Positions 1 to 9,374 of a DNA stretch of 64,000 bases are shown in pieces. The position numbers and the translations under genes were made by a program. Location: positions 1 to 64,000 of the forward strand of contig CANIAL010000004.1 of assembly GCA_947465395.1 (NCBI GenBank). The letters run 5' to 3'. How positions within the stretch are numbered: position 1 is the first letter of the stretch; each line of letters starts with the position of its first letter. The notes under the pieces were generated by a model, which was given only the letters and a program-made list of their open reading frames with translations, was not told the origin of the DNA and made no database searches. The DNA is from Alphaproteobacteria bacterium (GTDB taxonomy: Bacteria > Pseudomonadota > Alphaproteobacteria > Micropepsales > Micropepsaceae).

Positions 1-20
1 CTTTTGGAAATTTAAACAAC

Positions 21-60
21 AAAAAAAAGGGGACCGAAAATTAATTCGATCCCCTTTTTT
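21..60 (-). terminator. Intrinsic terminator downstream of the 16S gene
   Basis: Read on the minus strand, a 10-bp stem with one mismatch (arms GGGGATCGAA and TTCGGTCCCC, loop around AATT) is followed by eight T residues. It lies about 110 bases past the 3' end of the 16S gene, in very AT-rich DNA. It would end the 16S transcript without any tRNA or 23S gene between. A T-run on the other side means it could work in both directions. Confidence 0.7.
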
Positions 61-170
61 AAATTTGTGAATTTGTGTTTTTACGAAACAAAAGGCAAAG
101 ATAAAGACGATAGCCGCTTCGCTAAAAGCGTTATACAATTGAAATTCAACCCGAAGGCGATTTCTTACTT

Positions 171-1657
<1,487 letters not shown>

Positions 1658-2001
1658 TGATCCTTTAGGCAGACGACGCTGAATGCTCTCTTGTATTTGC
1701 GTAGTTCAGCAAAACTGAATTGACTTAGGGTTGGTCATCACCTGGCCCCGTCAGGAACCAGAAAACAACCGAACATTCATACAATTTTTGTCTTGCAGAA
1801 GAACGCGAGCATTCATTGCGTCGCTGCTCGTTTCGTCAGCGCCAAGGACAAGTCCTTGACGCATGGCTGGCCGAGCCGCCGCCCACGTTCCCCTTCCTGA
1901 AATCACAATGTCAAACAGCCCGCCAAAAGCGACGTTTTCACGTCTTTTTTCAACGAAACACCACTCGCGCACCGATGCGGCGCGAAGCAGCGTGGGCGCG
2001 G
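1658..2001 (-). other. 16S leader region, no gene
   Basis: About 340 bases lie between the inferred rRNA promoter and the 16S 5' end. I see no credible coding frame: the frames that are open here lack ribosome binding sites and recognisable protein sequence. The composition rises in GC going away from the 16S gene. It is read as the transcribed leader of the rRNA unit, which would hold the 5' processing stem and antitermination signals; I could not identify either with confidence. Confidence 0.6.
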
Positions 2002-2031
2002 GTTATAGGAGGGGGTCACCCCCCAAGTCAA
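2002..2031 (-). promoter_or_regulatory. Sigma-70-type rRNA promoter
   Basis: On the minus strand a near-consensus -35 (TTGACT, 2026-2031) and -10 (TATAAC, 2002-2007) are separated by 18 bases. The spacer holds a palindrome, GGGGGTCACCCCC on the plus strand. Transcription would start around 1995 and run into the 16S gene. The box quality is what is expected of an rRNA operon promoter. No mapping data support it. Confidence 0.65.
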
Positions 2032-2217
2032 ACGCTAAAATGCCGGAAAATGCGGTTTTTTTGCGCTTGCGCGGGCGACGCGTTTTACCCCGATTCTCCC
2101 ACAGGGCACCGGGGCGCCAGGACTCTATATATAGGGCTTGCGACAGTCGCCGCCGCGCTCCCTAGATTCAAGATCGCAGCAGCCGGCGCGAAAGCCGGAA
2201 AGCCAGCATTTCCGGCA
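2032..2217. other. Intergenic region upstream of the rRNA promoter
   Basis: No gene is visible here. The region joins the back of the rRNA promoter to the terminator of the neighbouring minus-strand gene. It may hold an UP element, but there is no clear A/T tract pattern. A TATATATA stretch near 2124 lacks a good partner -35 box. Confidence 0.4.
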
Positions 2218-2256
2218 CAAAAAAGCCCGGCCCTTTTGCAAAGGACCGGGCGATTT
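2218..2256 (-). terminator. Intrinsic terminator of the 2284-2925 gene
   Basis: The minus strand shows a 12-bp stem with one mismatch (GCCCGGTCCTTT / AAAGGGCCGGGC) with a three-base loop, followed by six T residues. It begins about 28 bases after the stop codon of the upstream secreted-protein gene. Confidence 0.85.
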
Positions 2257-2283
2257 TTGAGGCCCATCTGGCGTCAGGCGGCT

Positions 2284-2925
2284 TTAGCCGACGCGCTCAT
2301 CCGCCATGGCGCGGATATCGCTGGGATAAAGGTTGGTGAAAATCTGGCCCTTGCTGCGGTCAAAGCGAATGTCGTCGGCGTCAATCCAGACGATCTTGCC
2401 ACTGGTGTCCAACCGCACTTCCAGGCCTTGGATCAGGTCGCGGGTGCGGGCAACGCCCACCACCACGCCGACATCATTGCCATTGATCAACTGCACGCGG
2501 GCATTGACCAGGCTGCCATCATTCTTCAGGCGCCAGTCGTTCCAATGTGCCGGCCAGTCATAGCGGTGAAACCGCATGCGCTCGTCGCGATAACGCTCGC
2601 GCAGGGCGTAATAACGCGCGGTCTGCGCATCATAGGACGCCTTGTCTTCCTGGTATTGCTGCTGGGCGGCGTTGCTCTGCTGCAGCTTGTCTTGATATTG
2701 CTGCTGCTCGATCGAGTATTTGGTCTGGTTGTTGTTGTCCTGGGCTGAGATCTCGGCATTGGACTGGGCCACCGTGCTGTTGAGATTGGCGGTGGCGGCC
2801 TGTTCGGCCGGGGTCGAATGATCGGTGGGCATGCCATTGGCATCCACCTTTGCGCCTTGGGCAAAAGCGGGCGCGCTGAGCAGCGCGGACAAGACAAGCA
2901 TGCTGGCGGCGAATTTGGTGCGCAT
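2284..2925 (-). CDS. Secreted Q/N-rich coiled-coil protein of unknown function
   Basis: The product is 213 aa. I chose the ATG at 2925 because it follows AAGGA at good spacing and starts a clear Sec signal peptide (residues 1-22, cleavage after APAFA). An upstream ATG in frame would bury the signal peptide. Residues about 40-110 are rich in Gln, Asn and Ala and predicted to be helical or coiled-coil. The C-terminal third contains a beta-rich segment (motif NDVGVVVGVARTRD) that vaguely recalls a PRC-barrel-like fold, but I cannot assign a family. It stands alone with its own terminator and is probably periplasmic. Confidence 0.8.
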   Translation of the reverse strand: MRTKFAASMLVLSALLSAPAFAQGAKVDANGMPTDHSTPAEQAATANLNSTVAQSNAEISAQDNNNQTKYSIEQQQYQDKLQQSNAAQQQYQEDKASYDAQTARYYALRERYRDERMRFHRYDWPAHWNDWRLKNDGSLVNARVQLINGNDVGVVVGVARTRDLIQGLEVRLDTSGKIVWIDADDIRFDRSKGQIFTNLYPSDIRAMADERVG

Positions 2926-3037
2926 TGCGGGAGTCCTTAAACTATCCTCGCACCCGAAAACGCGCATGACCCGAACAGGTTCCCGGCCTTGGGACAGGAA
3001 CGCGGAAAAAATCCTGAAAATACTGGCTTAAATAGCC

Positions 3038-3469
3038 TTATGCCACTGCGGAAATATACGCGCGCAGGGAATTGGCCTCGTCCAGGGTTTCGGCGATGCG
3101 CGTCTTGACCACATCGCCGATGGAAATCATTCCGCACAGCGACCCGGCGTCCACCACCGGAACATGGCGGAAGCGGCCATGGGTCATCTGTTCCATCAGC
3201 TCTTCCACCGTGTCGCTTTCGGCGCAGGTCCTGACCGCCGCCGTCATGCCGGATTTGACAGACGCAGACAGGGCGCCGGCGCCCTTCTGCGCAATGGCGC
3301 GCACGATATCGCGTTCGGAAATGATGCCCGCCAGCCTTGCGCCATCGGTCACCACCAATGCACCCACGCCGCGTTCCGTCATCATCTGAGCGGCATCGGC
3401 CAGGCTGGCGCCCGGTGCGATGGTGATGATGTCCCTGCCCTTGGTCTGGAGAATGTGCCTGACTTGCAT
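3038..3469 (-). CDS. CBS-domain protein (tandem CBS pair)
   Basis: This 143-aa protein consists almost entirely of two CBS motifs, residues about 8-60 (ending GIISERDIV) and 75-128 (ending GMISIGDVV). Tandem CBS pairs bind adenine nucleotides and act as sensors. The stand-alone form is common in Alphaproteobacteria, with no defined partner here. The start at 3469 is fixed by a strong AGGAGG eight bases upstream. A longer frame begins at 3523 but has no binding site. Cytoplasmic; no operon partners. Confidence 0.9.
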   Translation of the reverse strand: MQVRHILQTKGRDIITIAPGASLADAAQMMTERGVGALVVTDGARLAGIISERDIVRAIAQKGAGALSASVKSGMTAAVRTCAESDTVEELMEQMTHGRFRHVPVVDAGSLCGMISIGDVVKTRIAETLDEANSLRAYISAVA

Positions 3470-3813
3470 GACTGCCTCCTGTTGGAAGCGCCGTTTCGCA
3501 AACGGTTTGCGAACAAAGCGCAAAGCCGGCCGGTTGCCCGGTCATTGATGTCATGCTGCGCGCCGGAAAATGGGCTGACAAGGGCGCCGCCACAATTTTC
3601 GCCATGGCAGCCTGCTGCGCCGCAACCAGGCCCCCGCTGACCCGCCAAAAAAGCCCGGCAAAGCCGTGATTTGGGCTGCTTGAGCGCCATGGCAATCTAG
3701 GGCAAAAGGACGCCCGCTTCTCAGGTCGGGAATGGCCGAGAGGCTGCCCTGCCCGCGTAGCGGGCAATATAATAAAGGCCTTCAGCCTCTTTGCTGGCTG
3801 GAGGAAATGATAC
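3470..3813. other. Intergenic region before tRNA-Ser
   Basis: About 340 bases without a supported gene; the open frames across it have no ribosome binding site and no family resemblance. It must hold the promoters of the CBS gene (leftward) and of the tRNA (rightward). A 14-base segment at 3733-3746 is identical to the D-arm segment of the tRNA at 3821-3834. Confidence 0.5.
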
Positions 3814-3907
3814 GGAGCTGTGGCCGAGAGGCTGAAGGCGGCGGTTTGCTAAACCGTTATAGGGTTGTAAAGCCCTATCGAGGGTTCGAATCCCTCCGGC
3901 TCCGCCA
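3814..3907 (+). tRNA. serX: tRNA-Ser (anticodon GCU)
   Basis: A class II tRNA of 94 bases including an encoded CCA. The acceptor arm GGAGCTG pairs with CGGCTCC. The anticodon loop TTGCTAA gives GCU, reading AGC/AGU. A long variable arm has a TATAGGG/CCCTATC stem, and the T-arm is GAGGG TTCGAAT CCCTC. All arms close well. No terminator is obvious after it. Confidence 0.96.
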
Positions 3908-4038
3908 TTTCCAAAACCCCAAAAAGTTCAAATAACTCCGTAAATACCGGCGCTTGAGGCCATCTGCGCCTCGACGGGCAAGCGCCGGTTTGCCATGATC
4001 AGCCTTGGGCTGGTCGAACTGCATCGCGCAGGGGGCAA

Positions 4039-4569
4039 ATGGGCATGAACGGCAATCTTCTTGTGACGTCGCTGGACGAAATGCTGGTCCAGGGCGAAAG
4101 GCTGCTGGCCTGCCTCAGTGACCAGCAATATGCGCAAAGCTGCGCCATTGCCGGCGGCGCCACCATCGGCGCGCATTACCGGCACAATCTTGAGCATTTC
4201 AAGACCATGTTCGCGGCCGCCAACCAGGCCATGATTGATTATGACGACCGTGCCCGCGATTTGCGCATTGAGAGCGAGCGGGCCGCCGCGCTGGACATGA
4301 CACGCGACTTTCGCCATGCGCTGCGCTTTCTCAGCCCGGCCCAGATGGAAAAGCCCGTGCGCGTGCAATCGCGCACATCCTATGTCGAGGCCGCGCCCGC
4401 AACCGCCGCCTCCACGCTGGAGCGCGAAATCATGTACGCCATTTCCCACTGCGTGCATCATTACGCCCTGATCGCCATGATCGCGGGCATACAGGATATC
4501 GCGCTGCCCGATGGTTTCGGCGTGGCGCCTTCCACCATCCTGCATCACCAGCAAAAGGCCACGGCCTGA
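4039..4569 (+). CDS. DinB-like four-helix-bundle protein
   Basis: The protein is 176 aa. It belongs to the DinB/YfiT-like superfamily of putative metal-binding enzymes, members of which include thiol transferases such as bacillithiol transferase. Its His pattern supports this: HYRHNLEHF near residue 50 and HCVHHYALI near residue 140. Family members coordinate a divalent metal with three His from helices 2 and 4; the exact ligands here are inferred. The start follows GGGGGCAA. It is first in a tight three-gene operon with the DedA/ATP-grasp fusion (10 bases downstream) and the NRDE protein. It is not the DinB polymerase. Confidence 0.85.
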   Translation: MGMNGNLLVTSLDEMLVQGERLLACLSDQQYAQSCAIAGGATIGAHYRHNLEHFKTMFAAANQAMIDYDDRARDLRIESERAAALDMTRDFRHALRFLSPAQMEKPVRVQSRTSYVEAAPATAASTLEREIMYAISHCVHHYALIAMIAGIQDIALPDGFGVAPSTILHHQQKATA

Positions 4570-4579
4570 AGGGCGCACC

Positions 4580-6193
4580 ATGACCGCCCTGTTGCCGGGT
4601 TTCGTGGCTGTGAAGGCCGCAACGCTTTTCTTCCTCAGCTTCTTTTCCGAAGACGCCGCCACCTTTGGTGGCGCGGCGCTGGCGGCCAGCGGCGCGCTGG
4701 CGACCCCCATCGGCTTTATCGCCTGTTTCCTGGGGATCTGGATGAGCGACATGATGCTCTATGGCCTGGCGCGGCGTTTCGGCCGCCCGCTGCTGGAGCG
4801 GCGTTGGGTCAAACGGCGCGTGCCGGCAGCCCGAGTGGCGAAAAGCGAAGCCTGGATGCAGAAGCGCGGCCTGCCGATCCTGCTGGTGGTGCGCTTTGTG
4901 CCGGGGACGCGGCTTCCCACCTATCTGGCCTCGGGCTTGCTGGCGGTGCCGTTCGGCGGCTTCGCGGCCGTGACGGGGTTCGTCGCCTTTATCTGGGTGG
5001 CGGTGATCTTCACCTTGACCCGTGAAGTTGGCGCCAGCGCGGCCGCCTTCATGGGCCATGACATCACGCTGTGGGCATCGGCGCTGGTGGCGGCGGCGCT
5101 GATCGTGCTGGCCCTCTATAATGGACGGCGCATCCTGGGCGCACTGCGCGGACCGGCGGCGCAACGCTGGCTGCAATGGGAATTCTGGCCCGCCTGGCTG
5201 TTCTATATTCCCGTGGGCGTGAATTACGCCTGGCTGGGCATCAAGCATCGCGGCTTCAATCTTCCCACCATCGCCAATCCCGGCATGTATACGGGCGGCT
5301 TTGCCGGCGAATCCAAATGCGCGACCTTGCTGGACCTTTGCCGCACCAGTCCCGATTTTACCGCCCGTTCGGTCCTGATCGCGGGCGGCGAGCGCATGGC
5401 GCAGTTCGAGCGCCAGATGGCGGCGCTGAACCTGTCCTTGCCCGTGGTGCTGAAGCCCGACATTGCCCAGCGCGGCAGCGGCTTCAAGCTGGTGCGGCAG
5501 ATGGACGAGGCGCGCGCATACCTGGCGCAGGTGCCCGCGGATGTGGTCTTGCAGGAATATGCGGCCGGGCCGTGCGAGGCGGGCATTTTCTATTATCGCT
5601 TTCCGCATGAGAAACGCGGGCGCATCTTTGCCATCACCGAGAAAGTCTTTCCCGTCGTCACGGGCGATGGCGTCCGCACGATAGAAGAGCTGATCCGGGC
5701 CGATGCCCGCGCTGCCATCATGGCGGCGACGTACCTGAAACGTCATGGCGCCATCGCGGGAAATATCTTGCCCCAGGGCCAGGTGCTGAAACTGGTTGAG
5801 GCGGGCAATCATTGCCAGGGCTGCATTTTCCAGGATGGCATGCACCTGAACACACCGGCGCTGGAGGCACGCATTGACGCCATATCCCGGGACGTGCCGG
5901 GCTTTTTCATCGGCCGCTATGACGTGCGCTATGAAAAGGACGCCGACCTGATGGCGGGCGAGAATTTCAAGATCCTGGAATTGAACGGCGCGGCATCCGA
6001 GGCCACCAGCATCTATGACGCCCGCAATTCCATTTTCAGCGCCTATCGCACCCTGTTCCGGCAATGGGACCTGGTCTTCGCCATTGGCGCTGCCAACCGC
6101 GCCAACGGCCACCGCCCCGCCACCATGATGCTGCTGTGGCGCGAATGGCAGAAGTACAAATTGCGCGCGGCTTGCTATCCGCTGGCTGACTGA
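4580..6193 (+). CDS. DedA (VTT)-domain / ATP-grasp fusion protein
   Basis: This 537-aa protein has two parts. Residues 1 to about 205 are a DedA/VTT-type membrane domain with several hydrophobic segments and the family signature around VRFVPGTRLPTYLASG. Residues about 210-520 are an ATP-grasp-like ligase domain, with a conserved opening (ANPGMY, GGFAGESK), a nucleotide-binding stretch (VVLKPDIAQRGSGFK) and the acidic metal site near EILELNGAASE-like sequence (KILELNGAASE). DedA proteins are membrane lipid or proton-coupled transporters; ATP-grasp enzymes join a carboxylate to an amine or thiol. The substrate is unknown. The start at 4580 lies just after the DinB-like gene; the end overlaps the NRDE start (TGATG). 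This suggests a membrane-coupled ligation step. Confidence 0.85.
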   Translation: MTALLPGFVAVKAATLFFLSFFSEDAATFGGAALAASGALATPIGFIACFLGIWMSDMMLYGLARRFGRPLLERRWVKRRVPAARVAKSEAWMQKRGLPILLVVRFVPGTRLPTYLASGLLAVPFGGFAAVTGFVAFIWVAVIFTLTREVGASAAAFMGHDITLWASALVAAALIVLALYNGRRILGALRGPAAQRWLQWEFWPAWLFYIPVGVNYAWLGIKHRGFNLPTIANPGMYTGGFAGESKCATLLDLCRTSPDFTARSVLIAGGERMAQFERQMAALNLSLPVVLKPDIAQRGSGFKLVRQMDEARAYLAQVPADVVLQEYAAGPCEAGIFYYRFPHEKRGRIFAITEKVFPVVTGDGVRTIEELIRADARAAIMAATYLKRHGAIAGNILPQGQVLKLVEAGNHCQGCIFQDGMHLNTPALEARIDAISRDVPGFFIGRYDVRYEKDADLMAGENFKILELNGAASEATSIYDARNSIFSAYRTLFRQWDLVFAIGAANRANGHRPATMMLLWREWQKYKLRAACYPLAD

Positions 6194-6894
6194 TGTGCAC
6201 GGTGTCGTTCCTGCCGACTGCCGGCGGTTTCATCCTGGCCATGAACCGGGACGAGCAGAAGACACGGGGCACCGCGCTGCCGCCCGCACGAAAAATGAAT
6301 GGCGCGCATGCCGGCATCTATCCCGCCGAGCCGGATGGTGGCACCTGGATCGGCGTCAATGATGCGGGTCTTTGTTTCGCGCTGATCAACTGGAATGAAA
6401 AGCCGCAAGCCCCCACCGACATTGGGCGCGGCACCATCATCCCGCAACTCCTGGCCTGTGGCGCGCTGGACGATGCGGGCAGGAAACTGGCGGCGCTTTC
6501 GCTTGCCCGCATCAATCCCTTCCGGTTGATGGGCCTGGACGGAAAACAGCTTCGCCAATGGCGCTGGGACGGCGCGGCGCTGGAAACAATCGAACAGGAC
6601 TGGAAGGCGCAGCACTGGTTTTCATCGGCGCTGGACGAAGCGGGGGTCAACACCATGCGCGCCCGGACCGTGGCGGCAAACGCCGCGCCCACAGGGCTGA
6701 ATGGTTTGCGCGCCCTGCACCGGGGCCACATCCCGGCCAGGGACGCCTATGCCATCTGCATGCACCGCCCGGATGCCCAGACGGTCAGCTATACCGAAGT
6801 GGTGGTGGACGGCGGCCGCGCCACGATGCGCTATGCGCCGGGCGCGCCCTGTGAACAGGCGCTGGGCGCCGCGCTTGAACTGGAAATGGATTAG
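6193..6894 (+). CDS. NRDE/TANGO2-family protein
   Basis: The protein is 233 aa and has the family hallmarks: an N-terminal MCT, with Cys2 as candidate nucleophile after Met removal, and NRDE at residues 18-21 (MNRDE). The family (DUF833, eukaryotic TANGO2) resembles Ntn-type hydrolases by N-terminal Cys position, and TANGO2-family proteins have been linked to heme and lipid metabolism; no reaction is settled. Translation is coupled to the ATP-grasp fusion by a TGATG overlap. The stop overlaps the stop of the converging small gene on the other strand. A ligase followed by a possible amide hydrolase is a notable pairing, but that is inference. Confidence 0.88.
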   Translation: MCTVSFLPTAGGFILAMNRDEQKTRGTALPPARKMNGAHAGIYPAEPDGGTWIGVNDAGLCFALINWNEKPQAPTDIGRGTIIPQLLACGALDDAGRKLAALSLARINPFRLMGLDGKQLRQWRWDGAALETIEQDWKAQHWFSSALDEAGVNTMRARTVAANAAPTGLNGLRALHRGHIPARDAYAICMHRPDAQTVSYTEVVVDGGRATMRYAPGAPCEQALGAALELEMD

Positions 6895-7148
6895 GCCTGG
6901 AGGGCCTTGACGCCATCGTTGGGGGCGACGGCATGGGAAGCCGCGCTGCGATGGGTGACCAGGCGGGCATACAGCGTCTTGACGGTGCGGCTGGCCGTGG
7001 TTTCACAAAGGCAGGGCACAAAGGCATGGATCAGGCAGGCCAGGCCCGCCATAAAGAGCGGCCCGGCAAAGGACATGGCCATGCGCTGATGTTCGAAATA
7101 GGTTTCGCCCACGGATTCGGGATGTTCGTTGAACAGCTTGTGCAGCAT
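6891..7148 (-). CDS. Small membrane protein (DUF6356-like)
   Basis: This 85-aa protein opens with a conserved-looking MLHKLFNEHPESVGETYFEH, followed by one or two hydrophobic segments (residues about 24-50) and a basic C-terminus. I recall this pattern from small alphaproteobacterial proteins annotated DUF6356, function unknown. The start at 7148 is set by GGAGGG eight bases upstream. It is divergent from the Lrp gene, with about 97 bases between them, and its stop codon overlaps that of the NRDE gene by two bases. Confidence 0.8.
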   Translation of the reverse strand: MLHKLFNEHPESVGETYFEHQRMAMSFAGPLFMAGLACLIHAFVPCLCETTASRTVKTLYARLVTHRSAASHAVAPNDGVKALQA

Positions 7149-7245
7149 GGCTAAACCCTCCGCGTTATGGAGAATATAGCCGGATTTCCTTAAAATTAGT
7201 TCCCATAGTTTAACAAGAAACGTCAAAAAGTCGGGTAAATACACC

Positions 7246-7716
7246 ATGACAGACAAGATTGATGGGATAAATTTGCGTATTCTTGCACTTTTGCAGGAAA
7301 ATACTGACCGCTCGGTCAACGACATCGCCGATGCCGTGGGCCTGTCCCAGAACGCCTGCTGGCGGCGCATCAAGATCCTGGAAGAAGACGGCGTCATCAA
7401 GAAGCGCGTGGCGCTGCTGGACCCCGCCAAGCTGGGCCATGGCACCACCGTCTTTGTGATGGTCAAGACGGGCGAGCATACCGTCGCCTGGATGGAGAAA
7501 TTCGCCGCCGCCGTCCACGCCATGCCCGAGATCGTGGAGTTCTATCGCATGACCGGCGACGTGGATTATCTCCTCAAGCTGCGGGTGGCCGACATCCAGG
7601 GTTATGACCGGGTCTACAAGCAGTTGATCAAGGCCGTGCCGTTGACGGATGTCTCCGGCGCCTTCGCCATGGAAGAACTAAAAAACACCACCGCCGTGCC
7701 CCTGCCCGCGCCCTGA
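7246..7716 (+). CDS. Lrp/AsnC-family transcriptional regulator
   Basis: The 156-aa protein has the full Lrp layout. An N-terminal winged helix-turn-helix covers residues about 4-60 (DGINLRILALLQEN, then SQNACWRRIKILEEDGVI). A C-terminal RAM ligand-binding domain covers about 65-145 (GDVDYLLKLRVADIQGY). Such regulators bind amino acids and often control a neighbouring gene. Its stop overlaps the start of the flavoprotein gene (TGATG), so the two are co-translated. The ligand cannot be told from sequence. Confidence 0.93.
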   Translation: MTDKIDGINLRILALLQENTDRSVNDIADAVGLSQNACWRRIKILEEDGVIKKRVALLDPAKLGHGTTVFVMVKTGEHTVAWMEKFAAAVHAMPEIVEFYRMTGDVDYLLKLRVADIQGYDRVYKQLIKAVPLTDVSGAFAMEELKNTTAVPLPAP

Positions 7717-9317
7717 TGCTGCGTCTGACGGAATTGAAGCTGCCGCTGGATCATACCGGCGACGCGCTGAAGGCGGCCATCTTCCGCAAATTGCGCATCG
7801 CGCCCGCGGCCCTTTTGTCTTTCACGGTGGTGCGGCGCGGCCATGATGCGCGCAAGAAGTCCGCCATCCAGTTCGTCTATACGATTGATGCGGACGTGGC
7901 CGATGAAGTCCGCGTGCTGGCGGCGCTGAAGGGCGACAAGCAGGTTCGCGTCGCGCCCGATACCGAATATCGCCCGCCTGCTCGCGCACCGGAAAAGGAT
8001 TTCCTGCGCCCGCTGGTGATCGGGGCCGGGCCATGCGGCTTGTTTGCCGCGCTTGTTCTTGCACAAGCCGGATATCGCCCCATCATCCTGGAGCGGGGCA
8101 AGGTGGTGCGAGAACGCACCAGGGACACCTGGGCGCTATGGCGCAAATCCATCCTGACACCGGAATCCAATGTGCAATTCGGCGAAGGCGGGGCGGGCAC
8201 CTTTTCCGACGGCAAGCTGTACAGCCAGATCAAGGACCCGCGCTTTCTGTGCCGCAAGGTGCTGCAGGAATTCGTGGCCGCGGGCGCACCGCCGGAAATC
8301 CTTACGGACGCCCATCCCCATATCGGCACCTTTCGCCTGGTCACCATGGTGGAAGCCATGCGCGAGACCATCGAAAAGCTGGGCGGCGAATATCGCTTCC
8401 AGGCCAGAGTTGACGAGCTTCTGATTGCCGATGGCCGCATGCGCGGCGTGCGGCTGGCAGATGGCGCCGAGATCGCCGCCGATCATGTGGTGCTGGCCGT
8501 GGGCCATAGCGCCCGCGATGTGTTCGAGATGCTGGCGCGGACAGGCGTGGCGATCGAAGCCAAGCCTTTTTCCATCGGCTTTCGCATCGAACATCCCCAG
8601 AGTCTGATTGACCAGGCCCGTTTTGGCGGCAAGAAACAGCTTGGCGCGGCGGAATACCGGCTGGTGCATCACGCCAGCAATGGCCGCGATGTCTACAGCT
8701 TCTGCATGTGTCCTGGCGGCACCGTGGTGGCGGCCGCATCCGAACCGGGCCGCGTCGTCACAAACGGCATGAGCCAATATTCCCGCAATGAGCGCAACGC
8801 CAACGCCGGCATCGTGGTCAGCATAACCCCGGAGGATTATGCGCCCCATGGCACGGGACCGCTGGCGGGCATCGCATTGCAGCGGCACTGGGAAGAAATC
8901 GCCTTCACGCTGGGCGGCGGCACCTATGCCGCACCCGCCCAGAAGGTGGGCGACTTCCTGGCGGGCCGCGCTTCCACTGCGCTGGGCAGCGTGGTGCCAT
9001 CCTACAAGCCTGGTGTCACACCCACGGACCTGTCCGGCGCATTGCCGGATTACGCCATCGTCGCCATCCGCGAGGCGCTGGGCCAGTTCGACCGCACCAT
9101 TCCCGGCTTCGCCATGGATGACGCGGTGCTGACGGGGGTGGAAACCCGCACATCATCGCCCGTGCGCGTGCCGCGCGGCGACAATCTGCAAAGCCTGAAT
9201 GTGCAGGGGCTTTATCCAGCAGGTGAAGGCGCGGGCTATGCGGGGGGCATTCTTTCGGCGGCGGTGGATGGCATAAAGGTGGCCGAGGCCGTGGCAGCAG
9301 ACATCATGGCGGCTTGA
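7716..9317 (+). CDS. FAD-dependent oxidoreductase (COG2509-like)
   Basis: The 533-aa protein has an N-terminal extension of about 95 residues, then a dinucleotide-binding fold starting at LVIGAGPCGLFAALVLAQAG and an FAD site ending in LYPAGEGAGYAGGI near the C-terminus. The internal signature FGEGGAGTFSDGKLYSQIKD is characteristic of uncharacterised FAD-dependent dehydrogenases of the COG2509 group. Substrate unknown; probably cytoplasmic. It is translationally coupled to the Lrp regulator, which suggests a role in amino-acid or related metabolism. Confidence 0.9.
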   Translation: MLRLTELKLPLDHTGDALKAAIFRKLRIAPAALLSFTVVRRGHDARKKSAIQFVYTIDADVADEVRVLAALKGDKQVRVAPDTEYRPPARAPEKDFLRPLVIGAGPCGLFAALVLAQAGYRPIILERGKVVRERTRDTWALWRKSILTPESNVQFGEGGAGTFSDGKLYSQIKDPRFLCRKVLQEFVAAGAPPEILTDAHPHIGTFRLVTMVEAMRETIEKLGGEYRFQARVDELLIADGRMRGVRLADGAEIAADHVVLAVGHSARDVFEMLARTGVAIEAKPFSIGFRIEHPQSLIDQARFGGKKQLGAAEYRLVHHASNGRDVYSFCMCPGGTVVAAASEPGRVVTNGMSQYSRNERNANAGIVVSITPEDYAPHGTGPLAGIALQRHWEEIAFTLGGGTYAAPAQKVGDFLAGRASTALGSVVPSYKPGVTPTDLSGALPDYAIVAIREALGQFDRTIPGFAMDDAVLTGVETRTSSPVRVPRGDNLQSLNVQGLYPAGEGAGYAGGILSAAVDGIKVAEAVAADIMAA

Positions 9318-9374
9318 CCCACGAGCGCGCGCCCGTCACCTTGCTGCTTCGTTCCGCCAGCACAGGAGATACCC

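Noticed and set aside
1816-2748. A 310-codon plus-strand frame crossing the rRNA leader and the secreted-protein gene.
   Set aside because: It crosses the rRNA promoter and a terminator, lies antisense to a gene with a signal peptide and binding site, and shows no recognisable protein sequence.
4430-6112. A 560-codon open frame on the minus strand opposite the DedA/ATP-grasp gene.
   Set aside because: It is the antisense of a well-supported gene in GC-rich DNA, has no ribosome binding site, and its translation is His/Gln/Arg-rich without family features.
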